This document shows, one piece after another, positions 35,247-46,032 of a stretch of 64,000 nt of DNA. The notes beneath the pieces were generated by a model, which was given only the letters and a program-made list of their open reading frames with translations, was not told the DNA's origin and made no database searches. This DNA is from Aliarcobacter skirrowii CCUG 10374 (GTDB lineage Bacteria; Campylobacterota; Campylobacteria; Campylobacterales; Arcobacteraceae), in assembly GCF_003544835.1 (NCBI RefSeq), contig NZ_CP032099.1, forward strand, positions 1,798,001 through 1,862,000. Direction: 5' to 3'. The first letter of the stretch is position 1. Every line of letters starts with the position of its first letter. A program made the position numbers and the translations under genes.

Positions 35247-36583
35247 ATGCTACCTTTATTTCTAATTTTCTTAAATCTATCACTAAAATTTGTTTTATCA
35301 ACTACATTCACCTTTGTAGGTATTTTATAAGCATCTAATCTATCTTTACAAAAAACCCTTACTCTTTTTTTGATATTTTCTATATTCTTATTTAAAACTA
35401 CATCACAAACAACAGTTTGTCCTGTAATTGCATTTTGCTCTGCATAAACCATACAATCGCTAATCTCTTCCATCTCTAAAATAATAGATTCAATCTCAGA
35501 AGGAAGAACTTTTTGACCACCTACATTTATAACCTCTTTAGCTCTTCCAATAATTTTTATATACTCATCATCAACCTCAACTAAATCTCCAGTTTTAAAC
35601 CAACCATCACTTGTAAAACTATCCATTGAAGCATTTAAATAGCCTAAAACTTGAGTTTTACTTCTAAGCCAAAGTTCATTATCTACTATTTTATATTCAC
35701 CATTTATATCTTCAAGTTTCATAAATAAAGAGTTTGATGATTTTGAACTAGTAGTGCTAATTCCTGTTTCACTTGTTCCAAATGTTTGTAAAAATTTAAC
35801 CTTTGGAAAAACTTCTTTTAATTTTAAAAGAAGTGATTGTGGCATTGTTTCAGTACCGTAAGTAATCATTCGCAAGCTACTTAAATCATAGTTTTTATAC
35901 TCTTCAGAGATTAAAATAAGATTTAAAAAAGTTGGACTACTTGGAAGAACCATAATTTTATATTTTTCTATAAGTTCACAAATAGTTTTTGCATCTTTTA
36001 TTTTTGGAATAATCAAACAAGCTCCCATAGATAAAGCATTAAAAACTGTATTTAATCCACCAATATGATCAAACATCAAAAAAACCAACATATTCATAGA
36101 TTTCTCTTTTTTATCTTTGAAAGAATTTATTAAAGTATCAAGGTTATGTACCATAGCCTTTGGTTTTCCTGTACTTCCACTTGAAAAAAGAATAAGACCA
36201 GAACTATTTTTTTCTCTTAAATTATCTATCATATTATGCGAAAATGTAGTTTTTAAATTTTGTATTAAAAGATTTTTTTCATCAGTTTTTATAATAGTTT
36301 GACAAAATGACTCTTTTATAAAATCATCTTGAACTTTTTTTATATTTGAAGTAATTGGTACAATTATATTTTTATTTTCATATAGAGCAAAAAATAGTGC
36401 TAGATTATAAAAAGAGTAATCACCCAAAATTACAACAACTTTCGAAGATATATTGTGCTTATCTAAAATATTTTTATAATCTTTTATTTGCTTAATAAAC
36501 TCTTCATAACTGTATATTCTATCTTCAAAAACTATTGCATTTTTAGAGTTAAAACTTTTAAATTTTTCTAGTATAAAACTCAT
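35243..36583 (-). CDS. AMP-forming acyl-CoA/acyl-ACP synthetase (ANL superfamily)
   Basis: 446 aa adenylate-forming enzyme. The P-loop-like LILFSSGSTGKPKAMVH, LQTFGTSETGIST, the core GWFKTGDLVEVDDEYIKIIGRAKEVINVGG and the C-terminal catalytic Lys region KIPTKVNVVDKTNFSDRFKKIRNKG are present. It is shorter than fatty-acyl ligases, like stand-alone ligases that load an acid onto a carrier protein. The ACP gene two positions upstream, with an SDR between them (1-base overlaps), supports loading an acyl or hydroxyacyl group onto that ACP for transfer to the glycan. Campylobacter jejuni has, as I recall, comparable ACP and activating-enzyme genes in its flagellar island. Confidence 0.85.
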   Translation of the reverse strand: MSFILEKFKSFNSKNAIVFEDRIYSYEEFIKQIKDYKNILDKHNISSKVVVILGDYSFYNLALFFALYENKNIIVPITSNIKKVQDDFIKESFCQTIIKTDEKNLLIQNLKTTFSHNMIDNLREKNSSGLILFSSGSTGKPKAMVHNLDTLINSFKDKKEKSMNMLVFLMFDHIGGLNTVFNALSMGACLIIPKIKDAKTICELIEKYKIMVLPSSPTFLNLILISEEYKNYDLSSLRMITYGTETMPQSLLLKLKEVFPKVKFLQTFGTSETGISTTSSKSSNSLFMKLEDINGEYKIVDNELWLRSKTQVLGYLNASMDSFTSDGWFKTGDLVEVDDEYIKIIGRAKEVINVGGQKVLPSEIESIILEMEEISDCMVYAEQNAITGQTVVCDVVLNKNIENIKKRVRVFCKDRLDAYKIPTKVNVVDKTNFSDRFKKIRNKGSI

Positions 36584-37284
36584 TAGTTATTAACTCCACC
36601 AAGATAAATTATCTGACCAGTTATAAAACTACTTCTATCATCAATAAAAAAATCAACTACATTTATAATATCTTCAAATGTTCCAAATCTCTTAATTGTC
36701 TGCTTATTTAATAAATCTTCAATTTTATCTTTTGGAACAGCTTTTATTAAATCAGTCTCTATTGGAGTTGGACCAATAGCATTTACTGTTATATTAAAAG
36801 AGTTTAACTCCTTTGAAGAAGTTTGAGTAAAACTCTCAATTGCAGCTTTACTTGCAGCATAAACAGCTTCACCTTCTAGTCTAAGTGGTTTTGCAATAGT
36901 TGAAAAGTTTATTACTCTTCCATATTTTTCTTTCATCATAACTTTTGCTACTTCTCTAGTAAATAAAAAAGTTCCTAAAAAATTTGTATTAAAAAGTTTT
37001 GATATTGACTCATTTGAAGTTGTAAGAATATGATTCATAGATGCGATTCCAGCATTGTTTATAAGAATATCTATTTTTTTAAACTCTTTTTTTATAGCTC
37101 TTATCATACTTACAACAGCTTTTTCATCTGTAATATCTAATTCAAAATGTCTATAATTTTCATAATCTATTGAACTACTGCTTCTACTACAACCAGCAAC
37201 TACAAAATTTTTATTTAGATAGTATAAAGCCATTGCTTTTCCAATTCCTTTTGAAGTTCCAGTTATAACAACTACTTTACTCAT
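36583..37284 (-). CDS. Short-chain dehydrogenase/reductase (FabG-like)
   Basis: 233-aa classical SDR. NAD(P) loop VVITGTSKGIGKAMALYYL, NNAG in ILINNAGIASMNHI, catalytic Ser then YAASKAAIESFTQ (Tyr/Lys pair), and GQIIYLGGVNN at the end, as in 3-oxoacyl-ACP reductases. It lies between an ACP and an AMP-ligase with 1-base overlaps on both sides. It may therefore reduce an ACP-bound keto-acyl group, making a hydroxyacyl substituent; a sugar oxidoreductase role like that of PtmA is the alternative. Confidence 0.85.
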   Translation of the reverse strand: MSKVVVITGTSKGIGKAMALYYLNKNFVVAGCSRSSSSIDYENYRHFELDITDEKAVVSMIRAIKKEFKKIDILINNAGIASMNHILTTSNESISKLFNTNFLGTFLFTREVAKVMMKEKYGRVINFSTIAKPLRLEGEAVYAASKAAIESFTQTSSKELNSFNITVNAIGPTPIETDLIKAVPKDKIEDLLNKQTIKRFGTFEDIINVVDFFIDDRSSFITGQIIYLGGVNN

Positions 37285-37574
37285 TAGTTTTCCAATAAAC
37301 TTTTTATATAAGAAGTTAAACTCTCAATATTTCTAAAAGGTGAAGTTTTTGCACTCATAGCTTTTTCATCTGCTAAGATAATATCTTTTTCAAATTTATC
37401 TGAAATTTTATCTTCTAAATCAGCTATAAAACTAACAAGCGCTAAAGAGTCCATTGCTCCATTTCCACCATAAAGTTTTGTTTTTGAGTTTGGATTCAAA
37501 AATGCCTCATTTTCTAACTCTTCATTTAACTCTTTTAAAGTATCTATTATAATTTTTTCAATTTTTTCTTGCAT
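37284..37574 (-). CDS. Acyl carrier protein
   Basis: A 96-aa acidic carrier protein. The phosphopantetheine site is GNGAMDSLALVSFIADLED, with Ser in DSL. The N-terminus IEKIIIDTLKELNEEL and the rest are helical, as in ACPs. I choose ATG 37574, which has GAGGA five bases upstream and leaves 10 bases after the PseH-like gene; the longer frame starts at a TTG (37604) inside that gene. Not the housekeeping AcpP: the sequence is divergent and the gene sits with a dedicated ligase and SDR. Probably carries an acyl group for sugar acylation. Confidence 0.85.
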   Translation of the reverse strand: MQEKIEKIIIDTLKELNEELENEAFLNPNSKTKLYGGNGAMDSLALVSFIADLEDKISDKFEKDIILADEKAMSAKTSPFRNIESLTSYIKSLLEN

Positions 37575-37584
37575 CTCTTCCTCA

Positions 37585-38124
37585 CTATTCAAAGTAATAT
37601 TCAATTTTATCTAAATATCTTTTAATTGGTTTTAGTAATCTTGATTTTTTACTATTTTCCCAAATTTCTTTTGATAGTTTCAAATAAAAAAAATCTTCAT
37701 CATCTTTGAATATTTCAAATCCAAAATTTTTGTTAAAATTTAATGCTTGAGAATTATTTTTTTTTACAGATGAAAATATTTTTTCAATACTCATAGTGTT
37801 TATTATAAATTCTAGAAAAATATACGCACTTAAAGATGAGATAATAGCTGAACTTCTTTCATCTAAATATATTCCCCAAAAACATTCATTTTGTTGATTA
37901 ATATTGAAATATACCGAACCTTGAAGTTTATTATCAAAAAAAATTGCAAAATACTTACTATTTTCATCATTTACTAAATTTTCAATCCAATTAAAATGAG
38001 AATCTTTTTCTATAATATTATCATTACTCATATTTTCTCTTATATATTTACTATTCCTTATTACCAATATATCTATTTTCTCTTCTTCATATAAATTTAT
38101 AAAATTCTTAAATTTTAATATCAT
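37585..38124 (-). CDS. pseH: PseH-like amino-sugar N-acetyltransferase (GNAT)
   Basis: 179-aa GNAT protein resembling PseH, which N-acetylates UDP-4-amino-4,6-dideoxy-beta-L-AltNAc. Resemblance to the C. jejuni enzyme as I remember it: N-terminal LKFKNFINLYEEEKIDILVIRN, DSHFNWIENLVNDENSKYFAIF, FDNKLQGSVYF and the end SVKKNNSQALNFNKNFGFEIF. It completes the pathway otherwise encoded by pseB, C, F, G and I in the same operon. About 25 extra residues at the C-terminus are basic. The overlap with the PIG-L gene is 4 bases. Being next to an ACP gene, it could use an acyl-ACP instead of acetyl-CoA. Confidence 0.75.
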   Translation of the reverse strand: MILKFKNFINLYEEEKIDILVIRNSKYIRENMSNDNIIEKDSHFNWIENLVNDENSKYFAIFFDNKLQGSVYFNINQQNECFWGIYLDERSSAIISSLSAYIFLEFIINTMSIEKIFSSVKKNNSQALNFNKNFGFEIFKDDEDFFYLKLSKEIWENSKKSRLLKPIKRYLDKIEYYFE

Positions 38125-38801
38125 CTTATTACTCTTACACTTTTAAAAGCTTCAACATATTTTTTGCCAACTCTCATACCTTGATATTGTGCATTTAGCT
38201 CTATTCCTTCAATGCTTCTTGGATGTGGATAAGTACAAAGTTCTGATTTATACTCTTTCATAGCACTAATTTTCAAATCCAAGGTATCCTCTATATCAAA
38301 AAATGTATCTGGGGAGAATGTTAATGGATAATTCCATTCTGTTGATGATAAAACTTCAAAGCTATAAATCTCTTTTACACACTCATCTTGCATAGGTCTT
38401 GTTGCAGTTATAACAGCTTTGTATGTAATTTGATGGTCTATATTCAAATCATTTTCATAATGAGTAAAAATAACATCTGGTTTTATCTCTTCTTTTATTT
38501 TTGAAATTACTTTTACAATATCAAGTAAATCAACACTATCAAATCTATTATCAGCAAAATTATAAATAAAGGTTTTTTTTATTCCTATGGTATCATTTGC
38601 TCTTTTTATTTCGCTATTTAAAATCTCTATTTCATCTTTTTTATTTTCAACTACTCTTTTTTCATCTCTACTTGTTTTTCCTTCACCCAATATCAAAGTA
38701 TAAGCTTCATATCCCTCTTTTATAAGTCTTGCAACTGTTCCAAAACATCCTAAAACCTCATCATCTGGATGGGCTGCTATTATTAATATTTTTTTATTCA
38801 T
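38121..38801 (-). CDS. PIG-L family deacetylase
   Basis: 226-aa zinc-dependent N-deacetylase (LmbE/PIG-L fold). The zinc motif IIAAHPDDEVLGCFGTVARL at the N-terminus and the second motif THYENDLNIDHQITYKAV give the His/Asp/His ligands. ERVV-like catalytic features and RSIEGIELNAQYQGMRVGKKY at the C-terminus are typical of members that act on UDP- or lipid-linked amino sugars. In a pseudaminic acid operon it could remove an N-acetyl group so that another acyl group can be put on, which would fit the ACP/ligase genes downstream. Confidence 0.85.
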   Translation of the reverse strand: MNKKILIIAAHPDDEVLGCFGTVARLIKEGYEAYTLILGEGKTSRDEKRVVENKKDEIEILNSEIKRANDTIGIKKTFIYNFADNRFDSVDLLDIVKVISKIKEEIKPDVIFTHYENDLNIDHQITYKAVITATRPMQDECVKEIYSFEVLSSTEWNYPLTFSPDTFFDIEDTLDLKISAMKEYKSELCTYPHPRSIEGIELNAQYQGMRVGKKYVEAFKSVRVIR

Positions 38802-38813
38802 AATTATCCTTAC

Positions 38814-39794
38814 TTAAAATACATCATTATCAAAAAGTGTAAAAAATATTTTAGATTTATCTATTTTGTTAAAATAAAAAACATTAGATTTTTGAAATAA
38901 TATAACTGGATAAGATGGGAAATCAGTTTGGATTATGAAATTATTTTTAAAAAATATATTCTCATATATGCTGTTCTCAACACTCCATGTATTTATAAAT
39001 TTATATTTACCATTTTGAAAATACTTTATTGAAAATTTAATAATTTCATTTAACACATGTTCATCTTTAAAATTAAAATCTACTAAATGTAATCTAGTTT
39101 CATTTTCATATTGATATTCTTTTAAAATTAAATAGCCTTGAATTGATTCTTCTTCTTTTATTAAAAAACATTTATAACTATTATTAGGCTTTGCAATTCT
39201 CCAATTTAGATATTTATAATCTTTCACTAAGGATACTGAAAAATTATCTCTAAAATTAGTCATAGCACTTTCAAGTCTATGGTCAAATCTTTCTACATTT
39301 TCAAATTTATAAATAGTTGAAAGTTCAACATTAGAATATAAATTGTCAAATTTTAAAAACCTCATATTTGATATTTGTTCCCAACCAACTCTAATATGTC
39401 CCTTAAAAGAAGCCTTATTTGGAAAACCAAGAATTAAATTATTCTCATTACAATTTCTTATTAAACTCTTTTCTGCTAAAAATTGAAACAATCCTTTTCC
39501 TGAATACTCTTTTTTTATTCCTACATTATGGCATAAAAAAGAGTTTATATTTTGTGAGTTATAATTTATAACTATTTCTATGAGACCATAAATACCAATA
39601 AACTCATTATTTTTTTGAAGTATATTAAAACTATTATTTTTTTGAAAGTACCAAACAAAAACTTCTTTATCTATTTTTCTAAAAATTTTCTCATAGCTAT
39701 CTAAAAAAATTTGCCATTGAGTATTAGAAAATTTTGTATATTGTTGTACTTTAAAAAGAGATTCTTCAAACAATTTTAAATACTTTTTTATCAT
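38814..39794 (-). CDS. GNAT-fold acetyltransferase-like protein, two halves
   Basis: 326 aa with a GNAT-like N-terminal half: the acetyl-CoA binding stretch CHNVGIKKEYSGKGLFQFLAE near residues 100-120, and GFPNKASFKGHIRVGWEQI. The second half (about 200-320) looks like a degenerate GNAT repeat (YKYLNWRIAKPNNSYKCFLI, GYLILKEYQYENETRLHLVD). Such double-GNAT proteins occur in LPS and flagellar glycan clusters. Start ATG 39794 with AGGAG four bases upstream; a longer frame begins at 39815 inside the pseI end. It may acylate the pseudaminic acid product or an amino acid; not assignable. Confidence 0.6.
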   Translation of the reverse strand: MIKKYLKLFEESLFKVQQYTKFSNTQWQIFLDSYEKIFRKIDKEVFVWYFQKNNSFNILQKNNEFIGIYGLIEIVINYNSQNINSFLCHNVGIKKEYSGKGLFQFLAEKSLIRNCNENNLILGFPNKASFKGHIRVGWEQISNMRFLKFDNLYSNVELSTIYKFENVERFDHRLESAMTNFRDNFSVSLVKDYKYLNWRIAKPNNSYKCFLIKEEESIQGYLILKEYQYENETRLHLVDFNFKDEHVLNEIIKFSIKYFQNGKYKFINTWSVENSIYENIFFKNNFIIQTDFPSYPVILFQKSNVFYFNKIDKSKIFFTLFDNDVF

Positions 39795-39815
39795 AAAGCT
39801 CCTAATTAATATCAA

Positions 39816-40841
39816 CTAAATTGTTAATCTATCGCCAAATTTATAATCTTTCCCAGCAGTTTTACCTAAAATATCTTTTAAATATTTTGGATGCAGTCCA
39901 TAAAAAGGTCTTACACTTTTTATATTATCTTCACTAAAAACTTCGCCCTCTTTTATATCTTTTGATACATACAAACTTCTTGCAAAACGACGCTGTTTTT
40001 CTCTTTTTTTATTTAAACTATAATCAACTCTTCCAATTAACTTTTCACTATCTCTAACAGCTTTTATCATCTCTTCAAACTCTTTTTTATCTAAAGAAAA
40101 TTCACTATCTAATCCACCAATATTTTTATCCAAAATAAAGTGCTTCTCTATTACTTTTGCTCCAAAAGATACAGCAACTACTGGTGCAATATGCCCCATA
40201 GTATGATCAGAAAATCCAACCTCAACACCAAAAGTATCTTTCATATTTGGTATTGTTTTTAAATTTGCTTCATTTAATGGTGCTGGATATTCACTTGTAC
40301 ATTTTAGAAGAATAATATTCTCATTTCCTACACTTCTACAAATATCTACAACATCTTGTATCTCATCAATAGTTGCAATTCCTGTGCTTATAATAATAGG
40401 CTTAGCTTTTGAAGCTGTATATCTTACAAGCTCATAATCAGTTATTTCAAAAGAGGCGATTTTATATGCACTTGGATTAAATTGTTCAAGAAAATCAACT
40501 GCACTTTTATCAAAAGGTGTTGAAAAAATATCAATATCTATGCTTCTAGCATAATCAAAAAGTTCTTTATGCCACTCCCAAGGAGTGTAAGCCTGTTCAT
40601 AGAGTTCATAAAGATTTTTTCCATCCCACAATGTCCCACCATCTATCATAAAATCTTTATTTTTTGAGTTCAAAGTAATTCCATCTGGTTTTGATGTCTG
40701 AAGTTTTATTGCATTTGCACCTATCTCTTTTGCAGCTTTTATTGAATCCAAAGCTGTTTGCAAACTTCCATTATGATTTGCGCTAAGTTCTGCAATTATA
40801 TAAACTCCATCTTTATTTAAATCAAAATTACCTATTTTCAT
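39816..40841 (-). CDS. pseI: Pseudaminic acid synthase (NeuB family)
   Basis: 341-aa condensing enzyme joining PEP to 2,4-diacetamido-2,4,6-trideoxy-L-altrose to give pseudaminic acid. NeuB domain (1-about 270): YIIAELSANHNGSLQTALDS, KLQTSKPDGIT, QAYTPWEWHKELFDYA, FSTPFDKSAVDFLE and STGIATIDEI; C-terminal SAF/antifreeze-like domain (about 280-341): RSLYVSKDIKEGEVFSEDNI and GKTAGKDYKFGDRL. QAYTPWEW favours PseI over sialic or legionaminic acid synthases, and pseG overlaps it by 4 bases. Confidence 0.92.
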   Translation of the reverse strand: MKIGNFDLNKDGVYIIAELSANHNGSLQTALDSIKAAKEIGANAIKLQTSKPDGITLNSKNKDFMIDGGTLWDGKNLYELYEQAYTPWEWHKELFDYARSIDIDIFSTPFDKSAVDFLEQFNPSAYKIASFEITDYELVRYTASKAKPIIISTGIATIDEIQDVVDICRSVGNENIILLKCTSEYPAPLNEANLKTIPNMKDTFGVEVGFSDHTMGHIAPVVAVSFGAKVIEKHFILDKNIGGLDSEFSLDKKEFEEMIKAVRDSEKLIGRVDYSLNKKREKQRRFARSLYVSKDIKEGEVFSEDNIKSVRPFYGLHPKYLKDILGKTAGKDYKFGDRLTI

Positions 40842-41749
40842 ACTGACCTCTTTAAAAATAGTTTTAAATATTTATTTAACTTTTGTTTGTCAAACTTTTT
40901 CATTGTAAAATACCCTTTTTTCTTTAAATATTTATACATCTCTTTTTGATTTTTAGCTGTTTTTATAGTAATCATAGGCAAATCTAAATAAAAAATCTCA
41001 TTTGCTGTAACACTTGGAGTTACAATTGCAAAATCACTCTTGCTCATTAATTTTTCAACTTCATTTGAGTTAATTTGTAGATTTATCCACTTTTTATCTT
41101 TACAATACTCTTTTAGCTCTTCTAAATTTTTATTTGCTGTTGTAGTTACTAAATTTACTTTCAAAGATTTTTTAAACTTTTCTACTACTTTTAAAATTTT
41201 TATATTTAAATTTTTATGATCAGCTCCACCCATTGCCAAAAATATTGTTTTATTTTTTTTCTTTACTCTCTTTTTGGCTTTTTTAGCTTCCAAAAACTCA
41301 TCTCTTAAGAGTGTATATTTAGCTCCACATCGCAGTTCGCAATGCTTTGGCACTTTGTTTTTATATTTTTTTTCATCTGCATATATATTATGATTTAATA
41401 AAATATCACAAAAATGTTTTTCATAAGTATCATCTAAAACAAAAAATTTTAAACTTGAGTTATCTTCTTTTAATTTTTTTTCAAAATTATAATCTATATT
41501 ATAATTATCAATTATTACCATATCAATATTTAGTTTTTTTATTAAATCATTTAACTCTTTAAAATCATTTGATTTTAGAAGTTCTATTTTATAACCTGCT
41601 TCAATAATTTTATGATTTATATTTCCAACTAAATCTTGTGTAGCAAAAATGATATTTTCATTTTTATATTGTTTAGCCAAAACTAAATCTCTCATAATAT
41701 GTCCAGTTCCAATATATGAAGATGAATCAGCTCTTATTAAAATATTCAT
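40838..41749 (-). CDS. pseG: UDP-2,4-diacetamido-2,4,6-trideoxy-beta-L-altropyranose hydrolase
   Basis: 303 aa, GT-B-like nucleotide-sugar hydrolase that releases UDP to give the free altrose-type sugar for PseI. N-terminal ILIRADSSSYIGTGHIMRDL contains the G-x-GH-x-x-R motif with the catalytic His. ILLNHNIY and CELRCGAKYTLLRDEF are PseG features, and the C-terminal half has AMGGADHKNLNIKIL and the uridine-site-like SKSDFAIVTPSVTANEIFYL. It overlaps pseF and pseI by 4 bases. Confidence 0.92.
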   Translation of the reverse strand: MNILIRADSSSYIGTGHIMRDLVLAKQYKNENIIFATQDLVGNINHKIIEAGYKIELLKSNDFKELNDLIKKLNIDMVIIDNYNIDYNFEKKLKEDNSSLKFFVLDDTYEKHFCDILLNHNIYADEKKYKNKVPKHCELRCGAKYTLLRDEFLEAKKAKKRVKKKNKTIFLAMGGADHKNLNIKILKVVEKFKKSLKVNLVTTTANKNLEELKEYCKDKKWINLQINSNEVEKLMSKSDFAIVTPSVTANEIFYLDLPMITIKTAKNQKEMYKYLKKKGYFTMKKFDKQKLNKYLKLFLKRSV

Positions 41750-42436
41750 TTTAATTCTTTTTGTATAGCTTCATACATAAATTCAGCTCTAGTCCAATCC
41801 TCAAGTGTATCTATATCTTGAACCAAATATCTAGGAAGTATTATTGGAATACTATCTTTACCAAATATAATATCATCTGATTTTACATTTAAATTTGTCC
41901 AATAAAACTGTCCAGCATCTTGAAAAGCTTCTTCTAAATCTTGACTTCGTTTAGAAAAATTTTCTGGCCAAAACATTTCACATCTTTCATCTTTTGTTAT
42001 TTTAAAAGTTCTTTGAATTGGATATGGCATAGATGTGCAGGAAAAAGCATTTCTTGCATTTGAATTTTTTAATTTTTCGTAAGCTTCAATTAGATATTTC
42101 TCTTGTAAAAATGGAGCGGTTGCATAGATTGTACATACGAAATCTATTTTTTCACCTTGAGCTTTTAAAAATTCTATAGCATGATTTACAACAGCTCCAG
42201 TTCCTATAAAATCATCGCTTAACTCTTTTGGTCTTATAAATGGAATATCTGCCCCATAACTTCTAGCAATTTTTGCTATCTCTTCATCATCTGTTGAAAC
42301 AATAACTTTAGAAAAAAGTTTTGATTTTATAGCAACCTCAATACTATAAGCAATAAGTGGTTTACCATGAAATAATTTTATATTTTTTTTGGGAATTCTT
42401 TTGCTTCCACCTCTTGCTGGAATTATTGCTACGCAA

Positions 42437-42444
<8 letters not shown>
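41746..42444 (-). CDS. pseF: CMP-pseudaminic acid cytidylyltransferase
   Basis: 232 aa, activates pseudaminic acid with CTP to CMP-Pse, the donor for Maf. N-terminal AIIPARGGSKRIPKKNIKLF is the CTP-binding motif of the NeuA/PseF family; VIVSTDDEEIAKIARSYGAD, CTSMPYPIQRTFKI and QFYWTNLNVK follow. PYPIQRTF and the pathway neighbours make PseF more likely than NeuA or LegF. It overlaps pseC by 8 bases and pseG by 4. Confidence 0.92.
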
Positions 42445-44604
<2,160 letters not shown>

Positions 44605-44664
44605 TTATTTAATATTTTATTTAATTATGTAATAATAAACTCAAATTTTACGGAAAAAGAGAAG

Positions 44665-44853
44665 ATGAGAGAAGTAATACCTGAAAATATTTTAAAAATT
44701 CAAAAAAAACTTGCAACTTTACAAAAAGATTCAAGAAATTATAAAAAATATACAAAAATATTGGCAAAACATATAAAATCTCATACTATGCAACAAAGAG
44801 TAAAAGCCCATATAAAGGTAATTGAGACTATTCAAAATTTAAATAAAGAGTAA
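44665..44853 (+). CDS. Small basic protein upstream of recA
   Basis: A 62-aa Lys-rich helical protein (REVIPENILKIQKKLATL, YKKYTKILAKHIKSHTMQQR). I recognise no family. GAAAAAGAGAAG precedes the ATG, and an A/T-rich hairpin follows the stop at 44852-44878. Codon use looks like neighbouring real genes, and the amino-acid composition (regular heptad-like hydrophobics) suggests a real small protein, perhaps nucleic-acid binding. It diverges from pseB. Confidence 0.55.
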   Translation: MREVIPENILKIQKKLATLQKDSRNYKKYTKILAKHIKSHTMQQRVKAHIKVIETIQNLNKE

Positions 44854-44878
44854 AAATATTGCAAATTGTAATATTTTT
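44852..44878 (+). terminator. Hairpin after the small gene upstream of recA
   Basis: AAAAATATTGC / GTAATATTTTT, 11 bp with a G-T pair and a five-base loop; ends in a T run, 15 bases before the recA promoter region. Mostly A-T pairs, so weak. Confidence 0.5.
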
Positions 44879-44897
44879 AAGAACTTTTAAAAAATTG

Positions 44898-44906
44898 TGC
44901 TAAGAT
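44898..44906 (+). promoter_or_regulatory. Predicted extended -10 for recA
   Basis: TGC-TAAGAT, 41 bases before the recA ATG, similar to the element before the second maf gene (15135-15143). No LexA-type palindrome is visible in the gap, in line with the absence of a classical SOS system in many Campylobacterota. Confidence 0.4.
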
Positions 44907-44946
44907 TTCGGCATAAAAAGAAAAATCAAAAAACGAGGTAAAAATC

Positions 44947-45996
44947 ATGGATGAAAATCAAAAAAAATCACTTGAACTTGCTATTAAACAAATAGACAAA
45001 GCTTTTGGAAAAGGTACGCTTATTAGATTAGGAGATAAAGAGGTAATTCCAACTGAAGCTATTAGTACAGGCTCACTTGGTCTTGATTTAGCTCTTGGTG
45101 TTGGAGGTTTACCAAAAGGAAGAGTCATTGAAATCTATGGACCTGAAAGTTCTGGAAAAACAACTTTAACACTTCACGCAATTGCAGAAGCTCAAAAAGC
45201 GGGTGGAGTTTGTGCATTTATAGATGCTGAGCATGCTTTAGATGTAAAATATGCAAGAGATATTGGAGTTGATACAGACAATTTACTTGTTTCCCAACCT
45301 GATTTTGGAGAGCAAGCTTTAGAGATACTTGAAACTGTTATTAGAAGTGGTGCTGTTGATTTAGTTGTTGTGGACTCAGTTGCTGCCTTAACACCAAAAG
45401 TAGAAATTGATGGTGATATGGATGATCAGCAAGTTGGAGTTCAAGCTAGACTTATGAGTAAAGCTTTAAGAAAAATAACTGGACTTTTAAGCAAAATGAA
45501 CTGTACAGTAATTTTTATTAACCAAATAAGAATGAAAATTGGAATGACAGGATATGGAAGCCCAGAGACAACAACAGGTGGAAATGCTTTAAAATTCTAC
45601 TCATCAGTAAGACTTGATATTAGAAGAATTGCAACTTTAAAACAGGGCGAGAACTCAATTGGAAATAGAGTAAAAGTAAAAGTTGTAAAAAATAAAGTTG
45701 CTGCTCCATTTAAACAAGCTGAGTTTGATATTATGTTTGGAGAAGGTATCTCAAAAACTGGTGAGCTTGTTGATTATGGTGTTAAACTAGATATTATTGA
45801 TAAAGCTGGAGCTTGGTTTAGTTATGGTGATACAAAAATTGGACAAGGAAGAGAGAACTCTAAAGTCTTCTTAAGAGATAATCCAGCTATTGCAAAAGAG
45901 ATTGAAGATAAAATTTTAAACTCTATGGGAATAAATGATGCAATTATTACAGGAAGCGATGATAGTGAAGAGGATAGCTCTTCTTTGGAAGATTAA
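44947..45996 (+). CDS. recA: Recombinase RecA
   Basis: 349-aa DNA strand-exchange ATPase. Walker A GPESSGKT (65-72), the [15 protein letters not shown] segment, Walker [14 protein letters not shown], loop L1 ([12 protein letters not shown]), loop L2 with [20 protein letters not shown], and the acidic C-terminal tail [16 protein letters not shown] lies about 9 bases before the ATG. The gene is followed by a strong bidirectional terminator, so it is monocistronic. In C. jejuni recA is, as I recall, directly followed by eno; here eno is 14 kb away. Confidence 0.98.
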   Translation: MDENQKKSLELAIKQIDKAFGKGTLIRLGDKEVIPTEAISTGSLGLDLALGVGGLPKGRVIEIYGPESSGKTTLTLHAIAEAQKAGGVCAFIDAEHALDVKYARDIGVDTDNLLVSQPDFGEQALEILETVIRSGAVDLVVVDSVAALTPKVEIDGDMDDQQVGVQARLMSKALRKITGLLSKMNCTVIFINQIRMKIGMTGYGSPETTTGGNALKFYSSVRLDIRRIATLKQGENSIGNRVKVKVVKNKVAAPFKQAEFDIMFGEGISKTGELVDYGVKLDIIDKAGAWFSYGDTKIGQGRENSKVFLRDNPAIAKEIEDKILNSMGINDAIITGSDDSEEDSSSLED

Positions 45997-46001
45997 TACT
46001 T

Positions 46002-46028
46002 TTTGAGACAATTTTAAATTGTCTCAAA
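46002..46028. terminator. Bidirectional terminator between recA and the NSS transporter
   Basis: A perfect 13-bp inverted repeat TTTGAGACAATTT / AAATTGTCTCAAA around a single T (realistic loop five or more bases). It lies between two convergent genes, 6 bases after the recA stop. Confidence 0.85.
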
Positions 46029-46032
46029 CTTC

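Noticed and set aside
40838-41749. PseG gene read as a glycosyltransferase
   Set aside because: GT-B-like appearance, but the G-x-GH-x-x-R start, the LRCG segment and overlap with pseF and pseI fit the hydrolase.
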